Notes: generated by a model from the sequence alone, not told the origin. Shown: positions 18,646 to 28,928, counted from the first letter of the stretch. The stretch is DNA of 54,721 bases from Thiomicrospira microaerophila (GCF_000934765.1 NZ_JYNN01000020.1:1-54721); one strand, 5' to 3'. Numbers and translations are program-made.

Positions 18646-20841
18646 CTAATCTAGCTTCGTCAACAACCAGGCCTGGTGGATTTTGGGGCTGCGTTTAAAG
18701 TCTTCTGGCAAGGTTTTACGGGTAATATCCTCAATCTGCCAAGCGGATAACGCGTCCTTATCCAGCTTAAACTTCTGCATATTATTGGAAAACACCAAAG
18801 TGCCGCCAGACGCGAGTAACGCCCCCGCCTGTTCAATCAATTCAACATGGTCACGCTGAATATCCAGCACGCCCTCCATCCGTTTAGAGGTTGAAAACGA
18901 CGGTGGATCTAAAAAAATCACATCAAACGGGTCCATTTTGGGTGGATTTTTCAACCAAGCCACCACATCTTCTTGCAACAGCTCATGGCGTCTGAGATCA
19001 ATGTCATTGGTCATGAAATTATGCTTAGCCCAATACAAATAGGTTTTCGACATATCCACACTCAGCGAGTTATTCGCCCCCGCAACGGCGGCCTGTGCCG
19101 TCGCCGTTGCGGTATAGCAGAATAGGTTCAACAGGTCTTTGCCCTTGGATAGCTTCGCGACCAACGCGCGCACATCACGGTGATCTAAAAACAAGCCAGT
19201 ATCCAAATAATCGGTAAAGTTCACCCGCACCTTGGTGTTGTTTTCGATGGTGGTGAAATAATCTTTGCGTTCTTCCAGTTTTTCATACTGGCTGCTGCCT
19301 TTTTGCTTCTGGCGCATTTTATACACCACCCGCTCAGCCGCAATGCCAAACACCTCAGGCAATACCGCCATCGCTTCATACAAACGTCGTTTAGCCTTGG
19401 CGGCATTCACCGTTTTCGGCGGTGCATATTCATTCACCACCAACCACTCGCCCGCTTCAAGCGTATGATAATAATCAATCGCTAAGGCATATTCCGGCAT
19501 GTCCGCATCATAGACCCGGTACGCCAGCACCTTATTGCGATCCGCCCACTTACGCAGGGTTTTTAAGTTTTTTCGCAGCCGATTAGCAAACATTTGCGCG
19601 CCTTCCGTTTGCGCCAAATCGGCCATCGAACTTTCTACTTCCGCCGCTAAATCCGCCCCCGCTTTTAACGCCGGTTGACGGAAAAATTCTTCTTCAACCT
19701 CAAAGCGGAACAACTTACATTCCATCGCACCATTAAAAAACGCATGGTCTCGCTTGGCTTTTAAACCTAAATACAAGCCCAGCTCCTTGTTACAAGTAAG
19801 CACCGCCGCCTGCCAACCGACAAAACTGCGTTTTAAGGTTTCGCCAATTTGCACATACAAGGCTTTGACTTCATCTTCCTCACCCAAGCGCTCACCATAA
19901 GGTGGATTAGTCACTACCAGGCCTGGTTGCAGATCATCCATTGGCTTGGCTTGATTAACCGGCAAGATATCCACTTTAATCACATCGGCATAACCCGCTT
20001 GTTGCAACGCTTGGCGCGCAATTTTCACCGCGCCGCCATGCGCATCCGAGCCGTAAATCGGTGGAATCTTCGCTAAACCCGCCAACTCACGTGCTTGCGC
20101 ATCCTTAACCAGCTCATCCCAAACATCACGCTGATGGCCTAACCAAGATAAAAAACCCATATCATGGGATTTAGCCAGACCCGGTGCGGTGTCCGATGCA
20201 ATCATCGCCGCTTCAATTAAAAATGTACCCGAGCCACACATCGGATCAACCAATGCCGCGCCCTGCTCGGCCAGCTGCGGCCAACCCGCGCGAATTAATA
20301 TCGCCGCCGCCACATTTTCTTTCAATGGTGCTTTAACCTGCTGACCTTCACGATAACCGCGTTGATGCAGGCTATGCCCCGACAAATCCAAACTCAGGGT
20401 AAATTGATTACGATTTAAATGACCATGCAACTGAATATCGGGATATTCACGATCGACCGCTGGGCGATTGCCTGTGGTATCGCGGAAATAATCAACAATC
20501 GCATCTTTGATTTTCAACGCGCCAAAGTGCGTGTGCTCAATACCCATCCCTTTGCCGGTAAACGAAATCGCAAAACTATGATCTTCACTCATGTGACGTG
20601 CCCAATCGAGCGAGCGCACATTTGCATACAAATCTTCTTGGGTATCCAGCTCGGATTCTAACAAAACCAAATAAACATGATTCGCCAACCGCGACCATAA
20701 ACAGGCGCGATAACCATCGACTAACCCACCCTCAAAACTCACGCCTCTGGGCTGGGCTTTAACAGACTGCGCCCCCAGTGCTTGCAGTTCTTCTTTTAAC
20801 AGTTCAGATAAGCCATTTGGCGCAGTAGCAAAAAATTTCAT
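18646..20841 (-). CDS. rlmL: Bifunctional 23S rRNA methyltransferase RlmKL
   Basis: I place the start at ATG 20841 (MKFFATAPNGLSELLKEELQALGA), the conserved RlmL N-terminus. An upstream ATG at 20928 would add 29 residues without homology. The 731 residues hold a THUMP domain at about 45-155, then the RlmL guanine-N2 methyltransferase (m2G2445) with DPMCGSGTFLIEAA and VTNPPYGERLG. The RlmK part (m7G2069) is at the C-terminus with LNLFCYTATATAQAAVAG and FDVIFLDPPSFS. Both SAM sites are intact. It lies opposite slt with 8 bases between the stops. Confidence 0.96.
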   Translation of the reverse strand: MKFFATAPNGLSELLKEELQALGAQSVKAQPRGVSFEGGLVDGYRACLWSRLANHVYLVLLESELDTQEDLYANVRSLDWARHMSEDHSFAISFTGKGMGIEHTHFGALKIKDAIVDYFRDTTGNRPAVDREYPDIQLHGHLNRNQFTLSLDLSGHSLHQRGYREGQQVKAPLKENVAAAILIRAGWPQLAEQGAALVDPMCGSGTFLIEAAMIASDTAPGLAKSHDMGFLSWLGHQRDVWDELVKDAQARELAGLAKIPPIYGSDAHGGAVKIARQALQQAGYADVIKVDILPVNQAKPMDDLQPGLVVTNPPYGERLGEEDEVKALYVQIGETLKRSFVGWQAAVLTCNKELGLYLGLKAKRDHAFFNGAMECKLFRFEVEEEFFRQPALKAGADLAAEVESSMADLAQTEGAQMFANRLRKNLKTLRKWADRNKVLAYRVYDADMPEYALAIDYYHTLEAGEWLVVNEYAPPKTVNAAKAKRRLYEAMAVLPEVFGIAAERVVYKMRQKQKGSSQYEKLEERKDYFTTIENNTKVRVNFTDYLDTGLFLDHRDVRALVAKLSKGKDLLNLFCYTATATAQAAVAGANNSLSVDMSKTYLYWAKHNFMTNDIDLRRHELLQEDVVAWLKNPPKMDPFDVIFLDPPSFSTSKRMEGVLDIQRDHVELIEQAGALLASGGTLVFSNNMQKFKLDKDALSAWQIEDITRKTLPEDFKRSPKIHQAWLLTKLD

Positions 20842-20945
20842 CGGTTTTTCTCGATCATAAATAAAATTAAGGCTAATTTTACGCTTTTTAACATCAAGGT
20901 TTCGGTAAAATGTGACCACATCCATCAAATTGAGATATTAACCCT

Positions 20946-22220
20946 ATGTTCATCGTTTATTCTAGACGCATAAAGTCCTTGTTTGTTGCACTCGGGCTAC
21001 TTGGTTTATTCGCTTCATTTAACCTAGCCGCCCAAACGCTACCCCTGACGGCCGCTGACGAGCAGGCATTCCAAGCCTGGATAACCAACGACCTTAAACC
21101 CCGAGCCAGAGCCGAAGGCATTTCACCCGCCACCCTCGACAAAGCGTTTGAAAATGTCAAACTCAATCAGCGCGTGCTTGAACTGGATCGCCATCAGCCG
21201 GAATTTACCCGCACTTTTTGGCAATACCTAGAATCCGCCGTCAGTGATTGGCGTATCAAACGTGGCAAAGAAATGCTAGCCACCCACCAAAAACTGCTGG
21301 ATGAAGTCACCGAAAAATACGGTATCCCAGGTCGTTTCTTAGTCGCTTTTTGGGGACTAGAAACCAACTATGGTAATTTTACAGGCAGCTTCCCGGTCAT
21401 CGAGTCACTCGCCACCCTATCCTATGATCAACGCCGCAGTACGTTTTTCACCAAGCAGTTAATCTATGCCCTGCAAATTTTAGACGAAGGCCATATCCCG
21501 TTTGAGCAAATGAAAGGCTCATGGGCGGGCGCGATGGGACAAACGCAATTCATGCCTTACAACTACTTGCGCTATACCGTTGATGCCGACAATACGGGGC
21601 GCAAAGACATGTGGAATAGTATGGAGGATGTATTTCACTCCTCAGGTAATTTTTTGCAAAACCTCGGCTGGAAACGCGAAGAAACTTGGGGACGTGAAGT
21701 TAGCCTGCCAAAGAATTTTGATTTTGCCATTGCCGATGGCCGTACTCAGCGCCCGTTAGCGGAATGGCAGCAAATGGGCATCAGACAAGCAGACGGCTCC
21801 CATCTACCTTCTGCCGATATTTCAGCGGCACTCCTTATTCCTAGCGACTATCGTGGACCAGCCTTTTTGGTTTATCACAACTTCAACGTGATCAAGCGTT
21901 GGAATATGTCGAATAACTACGCTATAGCCGTTGGGCATCTGGCCGATAGAATTATTGACGCCCCGACCTTAGTAGCTAAGAAACCAGCCGATGATGCAGC
22001 GCTAACGCGGGCGCAGATCATTGACATGCAACAACGCTTAAATCAGTTAGGCTATGATGTGGGTGGCGCCGATGGTATTCCAGGTGCGCGAACACGCGCT
22101 GGCATCCGTGCGTTCCAGGCAACTCACAATATTCCTGCCGACGGTGCGCCGACAATGAATATGCTAAACCGCTTGCAAAAAGCAACTCAAGCCAACCAAG
22201 CAACTCAAACCACCCGATAA
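20946..22220 (+). CDS. Lytic murein transglycosylase, MltB-type with peptidoglycan-binding domain
   Basis: The 424-residue periplasmic protein has a signal peptide ending near AAQT. The SLT_2/MltB catalytic domain spans about residues 30-340: LLDEVTEKYGIPGRFLVAFWGLETNYGNFTGSFPVIESLATLSYD with the catalytic Glu in GLETNYG, then KGSWAGAMGQTQFMPYNYLRY. A PG_binding_1 domain (about 352-410) reads QQRLNQLGYDVGGADGIPGARTRAGIRAFQ. There is no lipobox, unlike E. coli MltB. This is the third transglycosylase within 7.5 kb. Confidence 0.94.
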   Translation: MFIVYSRRIKSLFVALGLLGLFASFNLAAQTLPLTAADEQAFQAWITNDLKPRARAEGISPATLDKAFENVKLNQRVLELDRHQPEFTRTFWQYLESAVSDWRIKRGKEMLATHQKLLDEVTEKYGIPGRFLVAFWGLETNYGNFTGSFPVIESLATLSYDQRRSTFFTKQLIYALQILDEGHIPFEQMKGSWAGAMGQTQFMPYNYLRYTVDADNTGRKDMWNSMEDVFHSSGNFLQNLGWKREETWGREVSLPKNFDFAIADGRTQRPLAEWQQMGIRQADGSHLPSADISAALLIPSDYRGPAFLVYHNFNVIKRWNMSNNYAIAVGHLADRIIDAPTLVAKKPADDAALTRAQIIDMQQRLNQLGYDVGGADGIPGARTRAGIRAFQATHNIPADGAPTMNMLNRLQKATQANQATQTTR

Positions 22221-22248
22221 ATAAACAGGACAAATTGAAGCGCAGATC

Positions 22249-22422
22249 ATGAACACACAAAACACGGATAATACAGCTAACAAACCACTGTTTTTTCGTT
22301 TTTTACATTCTCCGCTTGGGTTAGGCTATGCGCTTTGGAAATCCCAAGCACGTAGCGTCAAGCTCGACCATCGACTTTGGCGTAAGCTTAAACAATTTAA
22401 CCAAGCGAACAAGCCACTCTAA
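22249..22422 (+). CDS. Small basic hypothetical protein (57 aa)
   Basis: The reading frame is MNTQNTDNTANKPLFFRFLHSPLG..., continuing to ...WRKLKQFNQANKPL, 57 residues. It fills most of the gap between the mltB-like gene and the RND adaptor and is read the same way. No domain is recognised. The residues are basic and aromatic, with LGLGYALWKSQARSVKLDHRLW in the middle, and codon use is similar to the neighbours. The ribosome binding site is weak (GAAG about 10 bases upstream). Confidence 0.5.
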   Translation: MNTQNTDNTANKPLFFRFLHSPLGLGYALWKSQARSVKLDHRLWRKLKQFNQANKPL

Positions 22423-22456
22423 TTTTTGACCCATTTTTTATCTACAAAGGCAAACC

Positions 22457-23530
22457 ATGTTGATGTTCAAGCCCGTTTACCCGATTCTATTTATCAGTGC
22501 ATTCAGCTTAAGTCTGGTTAGCGGTTGTAAACAACAGCCTGATCCTCCTTCAACCGACAACCCGCCTTTTGTTTTGGTATCTCAGGTGCAACAGGCTGGC
22601 GAACAACATCAAACGCTACTCGGTCATATCGAAGCACAAAGCCAGACCAAATTAAGTTTCCAAATACCCGGCCTAGTGACAAAACGCCATGTGCAAATTG
22701 GCGACAGCGTGCGTGCAGGTCAAACACTGATTCAACTAGACGCCACGGATTTAACGCTCAAGCAACGTGCGGCACAAGCGAATCTCAATGCGACAGAATC
22801 CGAACTTAAGCTTGCCCAAACCGAAGCCAAACGTGCGCAAGACTTGCTTAATCGCAACCTAGTTTCGCAACAGGACTTTGACCGCGCTCAAAACCAAGTG
22901 ACCACCCTGCAGCAACGTTTAGTGGCACTGCAGCGCGAATTAGATCTGGTGAAACGTCAACTGGATTATGCTGAACTAAGCTCCCCAGTAAACGGCTTGG
23001 TGCAATTCATCCAAGCGGAACCAGGCCTGGTTGTGCAACCCGGTCAAACGCTGATTGAAATCTTCAGTCAACAGCAGGATATTCTGGTTAAACTGCCTGA
23101 ATCACGCATCGCTTCAGCCAAACAACAAGGCTTCCTTCAACTACCAACGGGCGAACAAATACCGGTTAGCTTACGTGAAACCACACCCGCGGCCGATTCC
23201 GCTTCAAAAACCTGGACACTTCGCTATGCGCTGCCCGAAAACACACAACTAAAACTCGGACAAACAGCCAAACTGGTTTTTAGCACGCCAGAGCAACAGC
23301 TTAAACTGCCTAAATCAGCGGTATTCGATCTTGGGCAAGGCACTGGCGTTTGGCTTTACCAAGACGGCCGCATTCAATTTAAACCAGTTAAGGTCACTCA
23401 ACTAACGCAAGACTTTGCTTTTGTGCAAGCTGACCTCAGCCCCAATGCCCAGGTTGTCAGCGCGGGTGTCCACCTGCTTAAAGCCGGACAAAAAGTACAA
23501 ACCCGTCAGCTGCAGGAGCCAACGCTATGA
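22457..23530 (+). CDS. RND efflux periplasmic adaptor lipoprotein (MFP family)
   Basis: The 357-residue protein links an inner-membrane RND pump to an outer-membrane channel. It has a lipobox-like VSGCKQQ near residue 24. The order of domains is that of HlyD/AcrA-type adaptors. First half of a lipoyl domain: GHIEAQSQTKLSFQIPGLVTKRHVQIGDSVRAGQTLIQLDATDL. Then a coiled-coil hairpin (about 95-160). Second half of the lipoyl: YAELSSPVNGLVQFIQAEPGLVVQPGQTLIEI. Then beta-barrel and membrane-proximal domains. It overlaps the start of the pump gene by 4 bases. Substrates cannot be read from sequence. Confidence 0.93.
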   Translation: MLMFKPVYPILFISAFSLSLVSGCKQQPDPPSTDNPPFVLVSQVQQAGEQHQTLLGHIEAQSQTKLSFQIPGLVTKRHVQIGDSVRAGQTLIQLDATDLTLKQRAAQANLNATESELKLAQTEAKRAQDLLNRNLVSQQDFDRAQNQVTTLQQRLVALQRELDLVKRQLDYAELSSPVNGLVQFIQAEPGLVVQPGQTLIEIFSQQQDILVKLPESRIASAKQQGFLQLPTGEQIPVSLRETTPAADSASKTWTLRYALPENTQLKLGQTAKLVFSTPEQQLKLPKSAVFDLGQGTGVWLYQDGRIQFKPVKVTQLTQDFAFVQADLSPNAQVVSAGVHLLKAGQKVQTRQLQEPTL

Positions 23531-26500
23531 TGCAGCGGTTTAACCTATCGGCCTGGGCGGTGCGTGAACGCGCCTTGACCCTTTACTTTATTTTAATCGT
23601 CGCACTGGCTGGGCTTTATGCTTTTGTCAGCTTAGGCCGTGCGGAAGACCCGATTTTCACGATTAAAGTCATGACCGTTTCGGCTATTTGGGAAGGCGCC
23701 ACGGCTGAACAAATGCAACAACAGGTCGCCGACCGACTTGAAAAACGCCTGCAAGAAGTGCCCTATTTTGACCGAGTGGAAACCACCGCCCGGCCAGGTC
23801 AGTTGAATATGCAAATTCAATTTCTTGACCAAACCCCCAAACACGAAGTACAAAACGTGTTTTATCAAGTACGCAAACGTATGCTGGATGAAGCGAGTTT
23901 TCTACCTGCTGGTGTCCAAGGGCCGTTTGTTAACGATGATTTTTCTGATGTCTATTACAGCCTCTATGCCCTCACCGCCCCCGAGCTTCAAGCCTTTCAA
24001 CTGATTGAACCTGCCGAACAAATACGCAACCAACTCCTGCGCGTGCCGGGTGTGCAAAAAGTCAATTTAATTGGAGAGCGGCCCCAGCAGGTATTTATTG
24101 AGCTGGATATTGAACGTCTGAGCCAAATGGCGATTAACCCCTCACAAATCTTTGCCGAAATCGAAGCCCACAACCGCCTCACCCCTTCAGGACAAATTGA
24201 CACCCAAGCCGCGCGGGTTTATCTGCGCATGAATAGTCAGTTAAACGACTTGAGCCGACTCGAAAATCTGCCTATGTCCATTCAAGGTGATCAGTTCCAG
24301 CTCAAAGACATTGCCCAAGTCAGCCGAGGGTACCAAGACCCGCCACAATACCTGGTGCGTGATCAAGGCCAAGAAGCGCTGCTAATCGGTGTCATTATGC
24401 AAACTGGTTACAATGGCTTAACCCTAGGTAAAGACCTAGAAAAGCTTGAGCAACAGCTTACCCAACACCTGCCGTTAGGTTTTGAGTTAGAAAAAATCAC
24501 CAACCAAGCCGATGCCATTAGTCAGGCGATTGACGAATTCCAACTCAAGTTCCTCGTCGCCCTCGGCGTGGTAATGCTGGTCAGCTTTTTAGCCCTCGGC
24601 TTACGAGCAGGCCTGGTGGTCGCCCTCGCGGTGCCACTCACACTGGCAATTACGTTTTTTATTATGATGATGACCGGTAAAAATCTCGACCGCATTACCC
24701 TTGGCGCTTTAATCCTGGCGCTCGGTTTATTGGTTGACGATGCGATTATTGCCATTGAAATGATGCTCGTCAAAATCGAAGAAGGACTGGATAAAATCCA
24801 AGCCGCCTCCTATGCCTGGTCGGTAACCGCGATGCCTATGTTAATCGGTACCTTAATTACCGCTGTGGGTTTTGTACCGATTGGTTTTGCCGCCTCGAAT
24901 GTCGGCGAATATGCCGGTAATATTTTCTGGGTATTGGCGATTTCTTTGACTGCTTCTTGGTTTGTTGCCGTGATCTTTACCCCTTACTTAGGGGTTAAAT
25001 TCCTCAAAGATCCCATAGCCGCTAAAGAACTAGGCAGGCCTGGTTATGAAATTCAGCATTTAGACCCTTATCAATCCAAAGGCTATCGGGCGTTACGCGC
25101 GATTATAACCGCCTGTGTGCATCAGCGTAAAACGGTATTGTTCGCCACCTTTTTGTTGTTTGTGCTATCAATAGTCGGCATGGCAAAGTTAGTGGAAAAA
25201 CAATTCTTTCCTAGTTCAGACCGTCCCGAATTAATGATTGATATCTATCTACCAGAAGGCACCTCCATTGGCGTCACCGACCAGCTTGCGCAACGCATGG
25301 AAACCCTGATTGCAGACCAACCTGAAGTCCGTACCCTTTCAAGCTACATTGGCGCAGGCGCACCGCGCTTTTTTATGGCGCTAAACCCTGAGCTACCCAA
25401 CCCGGCTTTTGCCAAAATTATCGCCATTACCGGTGATCGCGATCAGCGCGATGCGCTTCAAGCGCGCTTACAAGGCTGGATTGATCAGGGTGAATTTGCT
25501 GAAGCACGTGTCCGTGTTCATCCGTTGCTCTATGGTCCTCCAGTACCTTGGCCGGTTACCTTCCGCGTAATGGGCGATGACCCGTTGGTCTTGCGCGAGA
25601 TTGCCAACCAAGTTCAAACCATTATGGAACGCCACCCGCAAACCATCCAGCCGCACTTGGAATACGGACAACGCACACCGGTTATCCTGTTGGATTATGA
25701 CCCACAGCATCTGGAAAACCTCGGCTTTAACCCATTGGACGTGCAACAGCAACTCAATTTCATCCTACAGGGTCAAACCATCAGCCAACTGCGCCATCAA
25801 ACGCGCAGCGTTCAACTCATCGCGCGTGCGCCCGCTGAGGCACGGTTAAATCTAGAACAGCTGGGCAATCTACCGCTTAAAAACCTAAAGGGTGAAAGCT
25901 TCCCTTTAGACGCACTAGTCAACCTGAGGATAGACTATGAGGAACCGGTGCTTAAACGTCGAAACCGCACGCCTTATCTATCGGTTAATAGCGAAATCCG
26001 CGCTGGCGCTCAGCCGCCTGATGTGACCATGCAAATCTGGCCTGAACTGCAACAACTTAACCAAACCCTACCTCTGGGCTATAGCGTTGAAATCGGCGGT
26101 TCGGTCGAAGAGTCAGGCAAAGCACAAAACTCCATTCGTGCACTAATGCCCGTGATGGTGATTCTGATGTTTACCTTAGTGATGCTAATAATGCGCTCGT
26201 TTAGTGGCATGTTCATGGTGATCCTCACCGCGCCGCTCGGTTTAATTGGTGCGGTGATGGCACTGCTGATCTTCTCACAACCGTTTGGCTTTGTGGCAAC
26301 CCTGGGGCTTATTGGTTTGGCAGGGATTTTAATGCGTAACACGCTGATTCTGGTCGGTCAAATTGACGACAACAAACGTCAAGGACTCAGTGATTACGAC
26401 GCGGTGATCGACGCCACAGTGCGCCGTGCGCGCCCCGTTGTCCTAACCGCTTTAGCCGCCGTGTTAGCGTTTATTCCACTTACAACTTCGACCTTCTGGG

Positions 26501-26607
26501 GGCCGCTTGCGTATGTGTTGATTGGCGGTATTACAATGGGCACCCTACTCACGCTCCTATTCTTACCCGCACTCTACAGTGCGTGGTTTAAGGTAAGAGC
26601 CGCCTAG
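23527..26607 (+). CDS. RND-family efflux pump (AcrB/MexK-like permease)
   Basis: The 1026-residue inner-membrane pump has the expected twelve transmembrane helices in two groups: the first near residue 20, five near 335-480, then near 535 and 860-1020. Two large periplasmic loops lie between them. The proton-relay pattern GLLVDDAIIAIEMML in TM4 is present (the Asp-Asp pair). The trimeric loops have VPYFDRVETTARPGQLNMQIQF. It is encoded with one adaptor and no outer-membrane channel, so it must share a TolC-like protein from elsewhere. It may belong to the subgroup of two-gene pumps such as MexJK. Confidence 0.95.
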   Translation: MMQRFNLSAWAVRERALTLYFILIVALAGLYAFVSLGRAEDPIFTIKVMTVSAIWEGATAEQMQQQVADRLEKRLQEVPYFDRVETTARPGQLNMQIQFLDQTPKHEVQNVFYQVRKRMLDEASFLPAGVQGPFVNDDFSDVYYSLYALTAPELQAFQLIEPAEQIRNQLLRVPGVQKVNLIGERPQQVFIELDIERLSQMAINPSQIFAEIEAHNRLTPSGQIDTQAARVYLRMNSQLNDLSRLENLPMSIQGDQFQLKDIAQVSRGYQDPPQYLVRDQGQEALLIGVIMQTGYNGLTLGKDLEKLEQQLTQHLPLGFELEKITNQADAISQAIDEFQLKFLVALGVVMLVSFLALGLRAGLVVALAVPLTLAITFFIMMMTGKNLDRITLGALILALGLLVDDAIIAIEMMLVKIEEGLDKIQAASYAWSVTAMPMLIGTLITAVGFVPIGFAASNVGEYAGNIFWVLAISLTASWFVAVIFTPYLGVKFLKDPIAAKELGRPGYEIQHLDPYQSKGYRALRAIITACVHQRKTVLFATFLLFVLSIVGMAKLVEKQFFPSSDRPELMIDIYLPEGTSIGVTDQLAQRMETLIADQPEVRTLSSYIGAGAPRFFMALNPELPNPAFAKIIAITGDRDQRDALQARLQGWIDQGEFAEARVRVHPLLYGPPVPWPVTFRVMGDDPLVLREIANQVQTIMERHPQTIQPHLEYGQRTPVILLDYDPQHLENLGFNPLDVQQQLNFILQGQTISQLRHQTRSVQLIARAPAEARLNLEQLGNLPLKNLKGESFPLDALVNLRIDYEEPVLKRRNRTPYLSVNSEIRAGAQPPDVTMQIWPELQQLNQTLPLGYSVEIGGSVEESGKAQNSIRALMPVMVILMFTLVMLIMRSFSGMFMVILTAPLGLIGAVMALLIFSQPFGFVATLGLIGLAGILMRNTLILVGQIDDNKRQGLSDYDAVIDATVRRARPVVLTALAAVLAFIPLTTSTFWGPLAYVLIGGITMGTLLTLLFLPALYSAWFKVRAA

Positions 26608-26628
26608 CTCGATATCCGCTTCCTACGC

Positions 26629-26656
26629 CTGTGCTTTAATGCGGATTAAAGCACAG
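26629..26656. terminator. Strong hairpin after the RND operon
   Basis: CTGTGCTTTAAT (26629-26640) pairs perfectly with ATTAAAGCACAG (26645-26656) around GCGG. There is no T tract right after it, so it may be a terminator or an mRNA-stabilising hairpin. It lies just downstream of the pump stop at 26607. Confidence 0.6.
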
Positions 26657-26713
26657 TAATACCTAAGTTCTTGCAAAAAATAAATCTTGCCCTACAATAG
26701 CGCACATCATTTA

Positions 26714-26897
26714 GGTGCGCGGTTTCAATACCGCGTTAAACGGGAAGAGTCGTACGAACGAAAACCTCGTTCAAATCGAACGCTGCCCCCGCAACGGTGA
26801 TGGAGAAGACTTTCAAACAAACCACTGGTTCAAACAGGTGCAAGCCACTGAACTGGGAAGGTGAAAGAAACCGCTCCTCAGCCCGGATACCGGCCTA
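26714..26897 (+). promoter_or_regulatory. Cobalamin (AdoCbl) riboswitch
   Basis: The leader has the class features: GGGAAGAGTCGTACGAACG near 26742, the B12 box region CGCTGCCCCCGCAACGGTGAT at about 26781-26801, GCCACTGAACTGGGAAGGTG near 26846-26865, and the closing AGCCCGGATACCGGCCT at 26880-26896. It is 155 bases before the ATG of a BtuB-like receptor gene. Binding of adenosylcobalamin is expected to shut down expression by hiding the translation start or stopping transcription. Confidence 0.95.
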
Positions 26898-27051
26898 GTG
26901 AGCCGGCTAAATTTAATTTAGTCAACAACCTATTGCGGTGGGCAATACGGCAGCTTGTAAAATTTTCAACCTTGAAATGCCTGAATCGTATCAGGATAAG
27001 TCCGTTTTGCCTTCGTTCATAATTTTTAAATATGAATTGAAGGAAATTTCC

Positions 27052-28902
27052 ATGTTAACAACAGCAACACGTTTTAAAATTAAACCTCTAATCGCCGTCT
27101 TATGTCTATCACCAGGCCTGGCCATCGCCGACAATCCATTATCACAGATTGTGGTAACCGCCAGTAACACCGAACAAACCGAGCGCAGCGTCACTGCCAA
27201 TATGTCAGTTATAACACGTAAAGAGATTGAGGCTAAACAATATCAAACCCTAACCGAAGCCTTAACCTCTGTACCCGGAGTCAGCCTTAGCCTAAGCGGT
27301 GGCCTTGGTCATGCTTCAAGTGTCTTTATTCGCGGTTCCAACCGCGTTCTTGTACTGTTAAATGGTGTTCCGCTCAATGACCCGACAAGCATCAATAACA
27401 CCGCACTATTTGAATCCATGCAACTTTCAGATGTTGAAAGAATTGAAATCGTCCGAGGTGGGCAATCCTCAATTTGGGGAGCGAATGCCGCTGCGGGGGT
27501 AATTAACATCATCAGCCGACAAACCGAACACCCCCATCAGGTTGAAGCCAGCCTTACCCGTGGTAATCACGGCTACCAGCAGTTAGCCACCACCCTAGGT
27601 GTACGTAATGAGCAAGCTGACTTCACTTACCACTTTTCTAACACGCAATCTGATGGCTTTAGCCAAATGAAACCCTACAAAGGTGATGAAACACAATTTG
27701 AACGTGATGGATTTGATCAAACGGATGTATCACTCGCTATCGGCATTAATCCCACCAAAAATCAACGACTGGTCGCTTTTGTTAAAAATAGTGACATGCA
27801 AGCGGATTACGATTCCAATTGGTCCGGTGGGCCTGACGATGATGCATCAACTCGCTCAATCAACACCCAAGTTCGCCAACTAAACTATCAGATTCAATTG
27901 GATCAAGTTCAGGTTAAAGCCTGGGTTAATGAAACAGATCTTGAACGAAATGAAGCGGGCTGGTTATCTGCGGGCAAACAGAATCAAAAGGCACTGCAAA
28001 TCGAAAGTCACTATGCGAATAATGCAAACGCACACATTATTCTTGCCGAAAACAACAGTGAGTCTGAAAGCTCAAACCTAAAGATTAACAACAAAACCAT
28101 TGGCTTATATAATCAAAACCAATTTAATCGTTTGACTTTAAACCAAGCGCTACGACATGACGAATACAACGCCTTTCAAGATAAAACCACAGGACGGCTT
28201 GGTGCTGGCTACCAAATTAACCCCGCTATTCGATTGTTCGCCAATATCGGAACCGCTTATACCGCCCCAACGCTTTTTCAGCTAACACAAGGCACCACTG
28301 AAAACTTAAAACCAGAAGAAACGCAAGATTGGGATATTCGACTTGAAGCTTGGGGCTTAGGTATTACTTACTTTAAAAGTGAAGTTCGAAATATGATTGA
28401 CTATGGCTCATCGGGCACTTGGGACATCGACTACACTGACTTTTACTACAACCTTAATGGTAAAAGTAAATTTAGTGGCTGGGAAATTGATTACGCACGT
28501 GATTTGAAGTCATTAAAAACGCAACTTGAACTTCAATTCACACAATTGGAGGCTAAAGACGATCAAGGAAAAACCTTGGCCAGAAGACCCGAACAATCAG
28601 CCTCGATGGATTTGCGTTTTTATGGTGTAAAAGACACACAAATCAACTGGCATACCCGCTATATTGGCACCAAATATGACTACCGTTCTAACGGAACCCA
28701 GCAAATTGGTGAGTATTTTGTTTCAGACTTAACCGCAAGCTATGCGTTAACAAAGCATATCGACTTACAGGCCAAAGTTAAAAACCTGTTTGATGAAGAC
28801 TATACCGATGCAGTTGAAACCGCGACAGGCTCAACGCCCGATATTGTTTATGCCAATGGCGGCCGCCAATTTTTTGTAGGCATTCGCGCTGGGCTAAAAT
28901 AA
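27052..28902 (+). CDS. btuB: BtuB-like TonB-dependent vitamin B12 receptor
   Basis: I choose ATG 27052 (MLTTATRFKIKPLIAVLCLSPGLAIA), which gives a clear signal peptide and has AAGGAA about 8 bases upstream. An earlier start would lie in the riboswitch expression platform. The 616-residue protein has a TonB box (SQIVVTAS), a plug domain with SVITRKEIEAKQYQTLTEALTSVPGV and VFIRGSNRVLVLLNGVPLND, then a 22-strand barrel. It ends FFVGIRAGLK, without the usual final aromatic residue. The riboswitch supports B12 as substrate. No btuFCD genes are in the window. Confidence 0.94.
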   Translation: MLTTATRFKIKPLIAVLCLSPGLAIADNPLSQIVVTASNTEQTERSVTANMSVITRKEIEAKQYQTLTEALTSVPGVSLSLSGGLGHASSVFIRGSNRVLVLLNGVPLNDPTSINNTALFESMQLSDVERIEIVRGGQSSIWGANAAAGVINIISRQTEHPHQVEASLTRGNHGYQQLATTLGVRNEQADFTYHFSNTQSDGFSQMKPYKGDETQFERDGFDQTDVSLAIGINPTKNQRLVAFVKNSDMQADYDSNWSGGPDDDASTRSINTQVRQLNYQIQLDQVQVKAWVNETDLERNEAGWLSAGKQNQKALQIESHYANNANAHIILAENNSESESSNLKINNKTIGLYNQNQFNRLTLNQALRHDEYNAFQDKTTGRLGAGYQINPAIRLFANIGTAYTAPTLFQLTQGTTENLKPEETQDWDIRLEAWGLGITYFKSEVRNMIDYGSSGTWDIDYTDFYYNLNGKSKFSGWEIDYARDLKSLKTQLELQFTQLEAKDDQGKTLARRPEQSASMDLRFYGVKDTQINWHTRYIGTKYDYRSNGTQQIGEYFVSDLTASYALTKHIDLQAKVKNLFDEDYTDAVETATGSTPDIVYANGGRQFFVGIRAGLK

Positions 28903-28928
28903 AACTTTAATTTAACCAACAACGCGTA

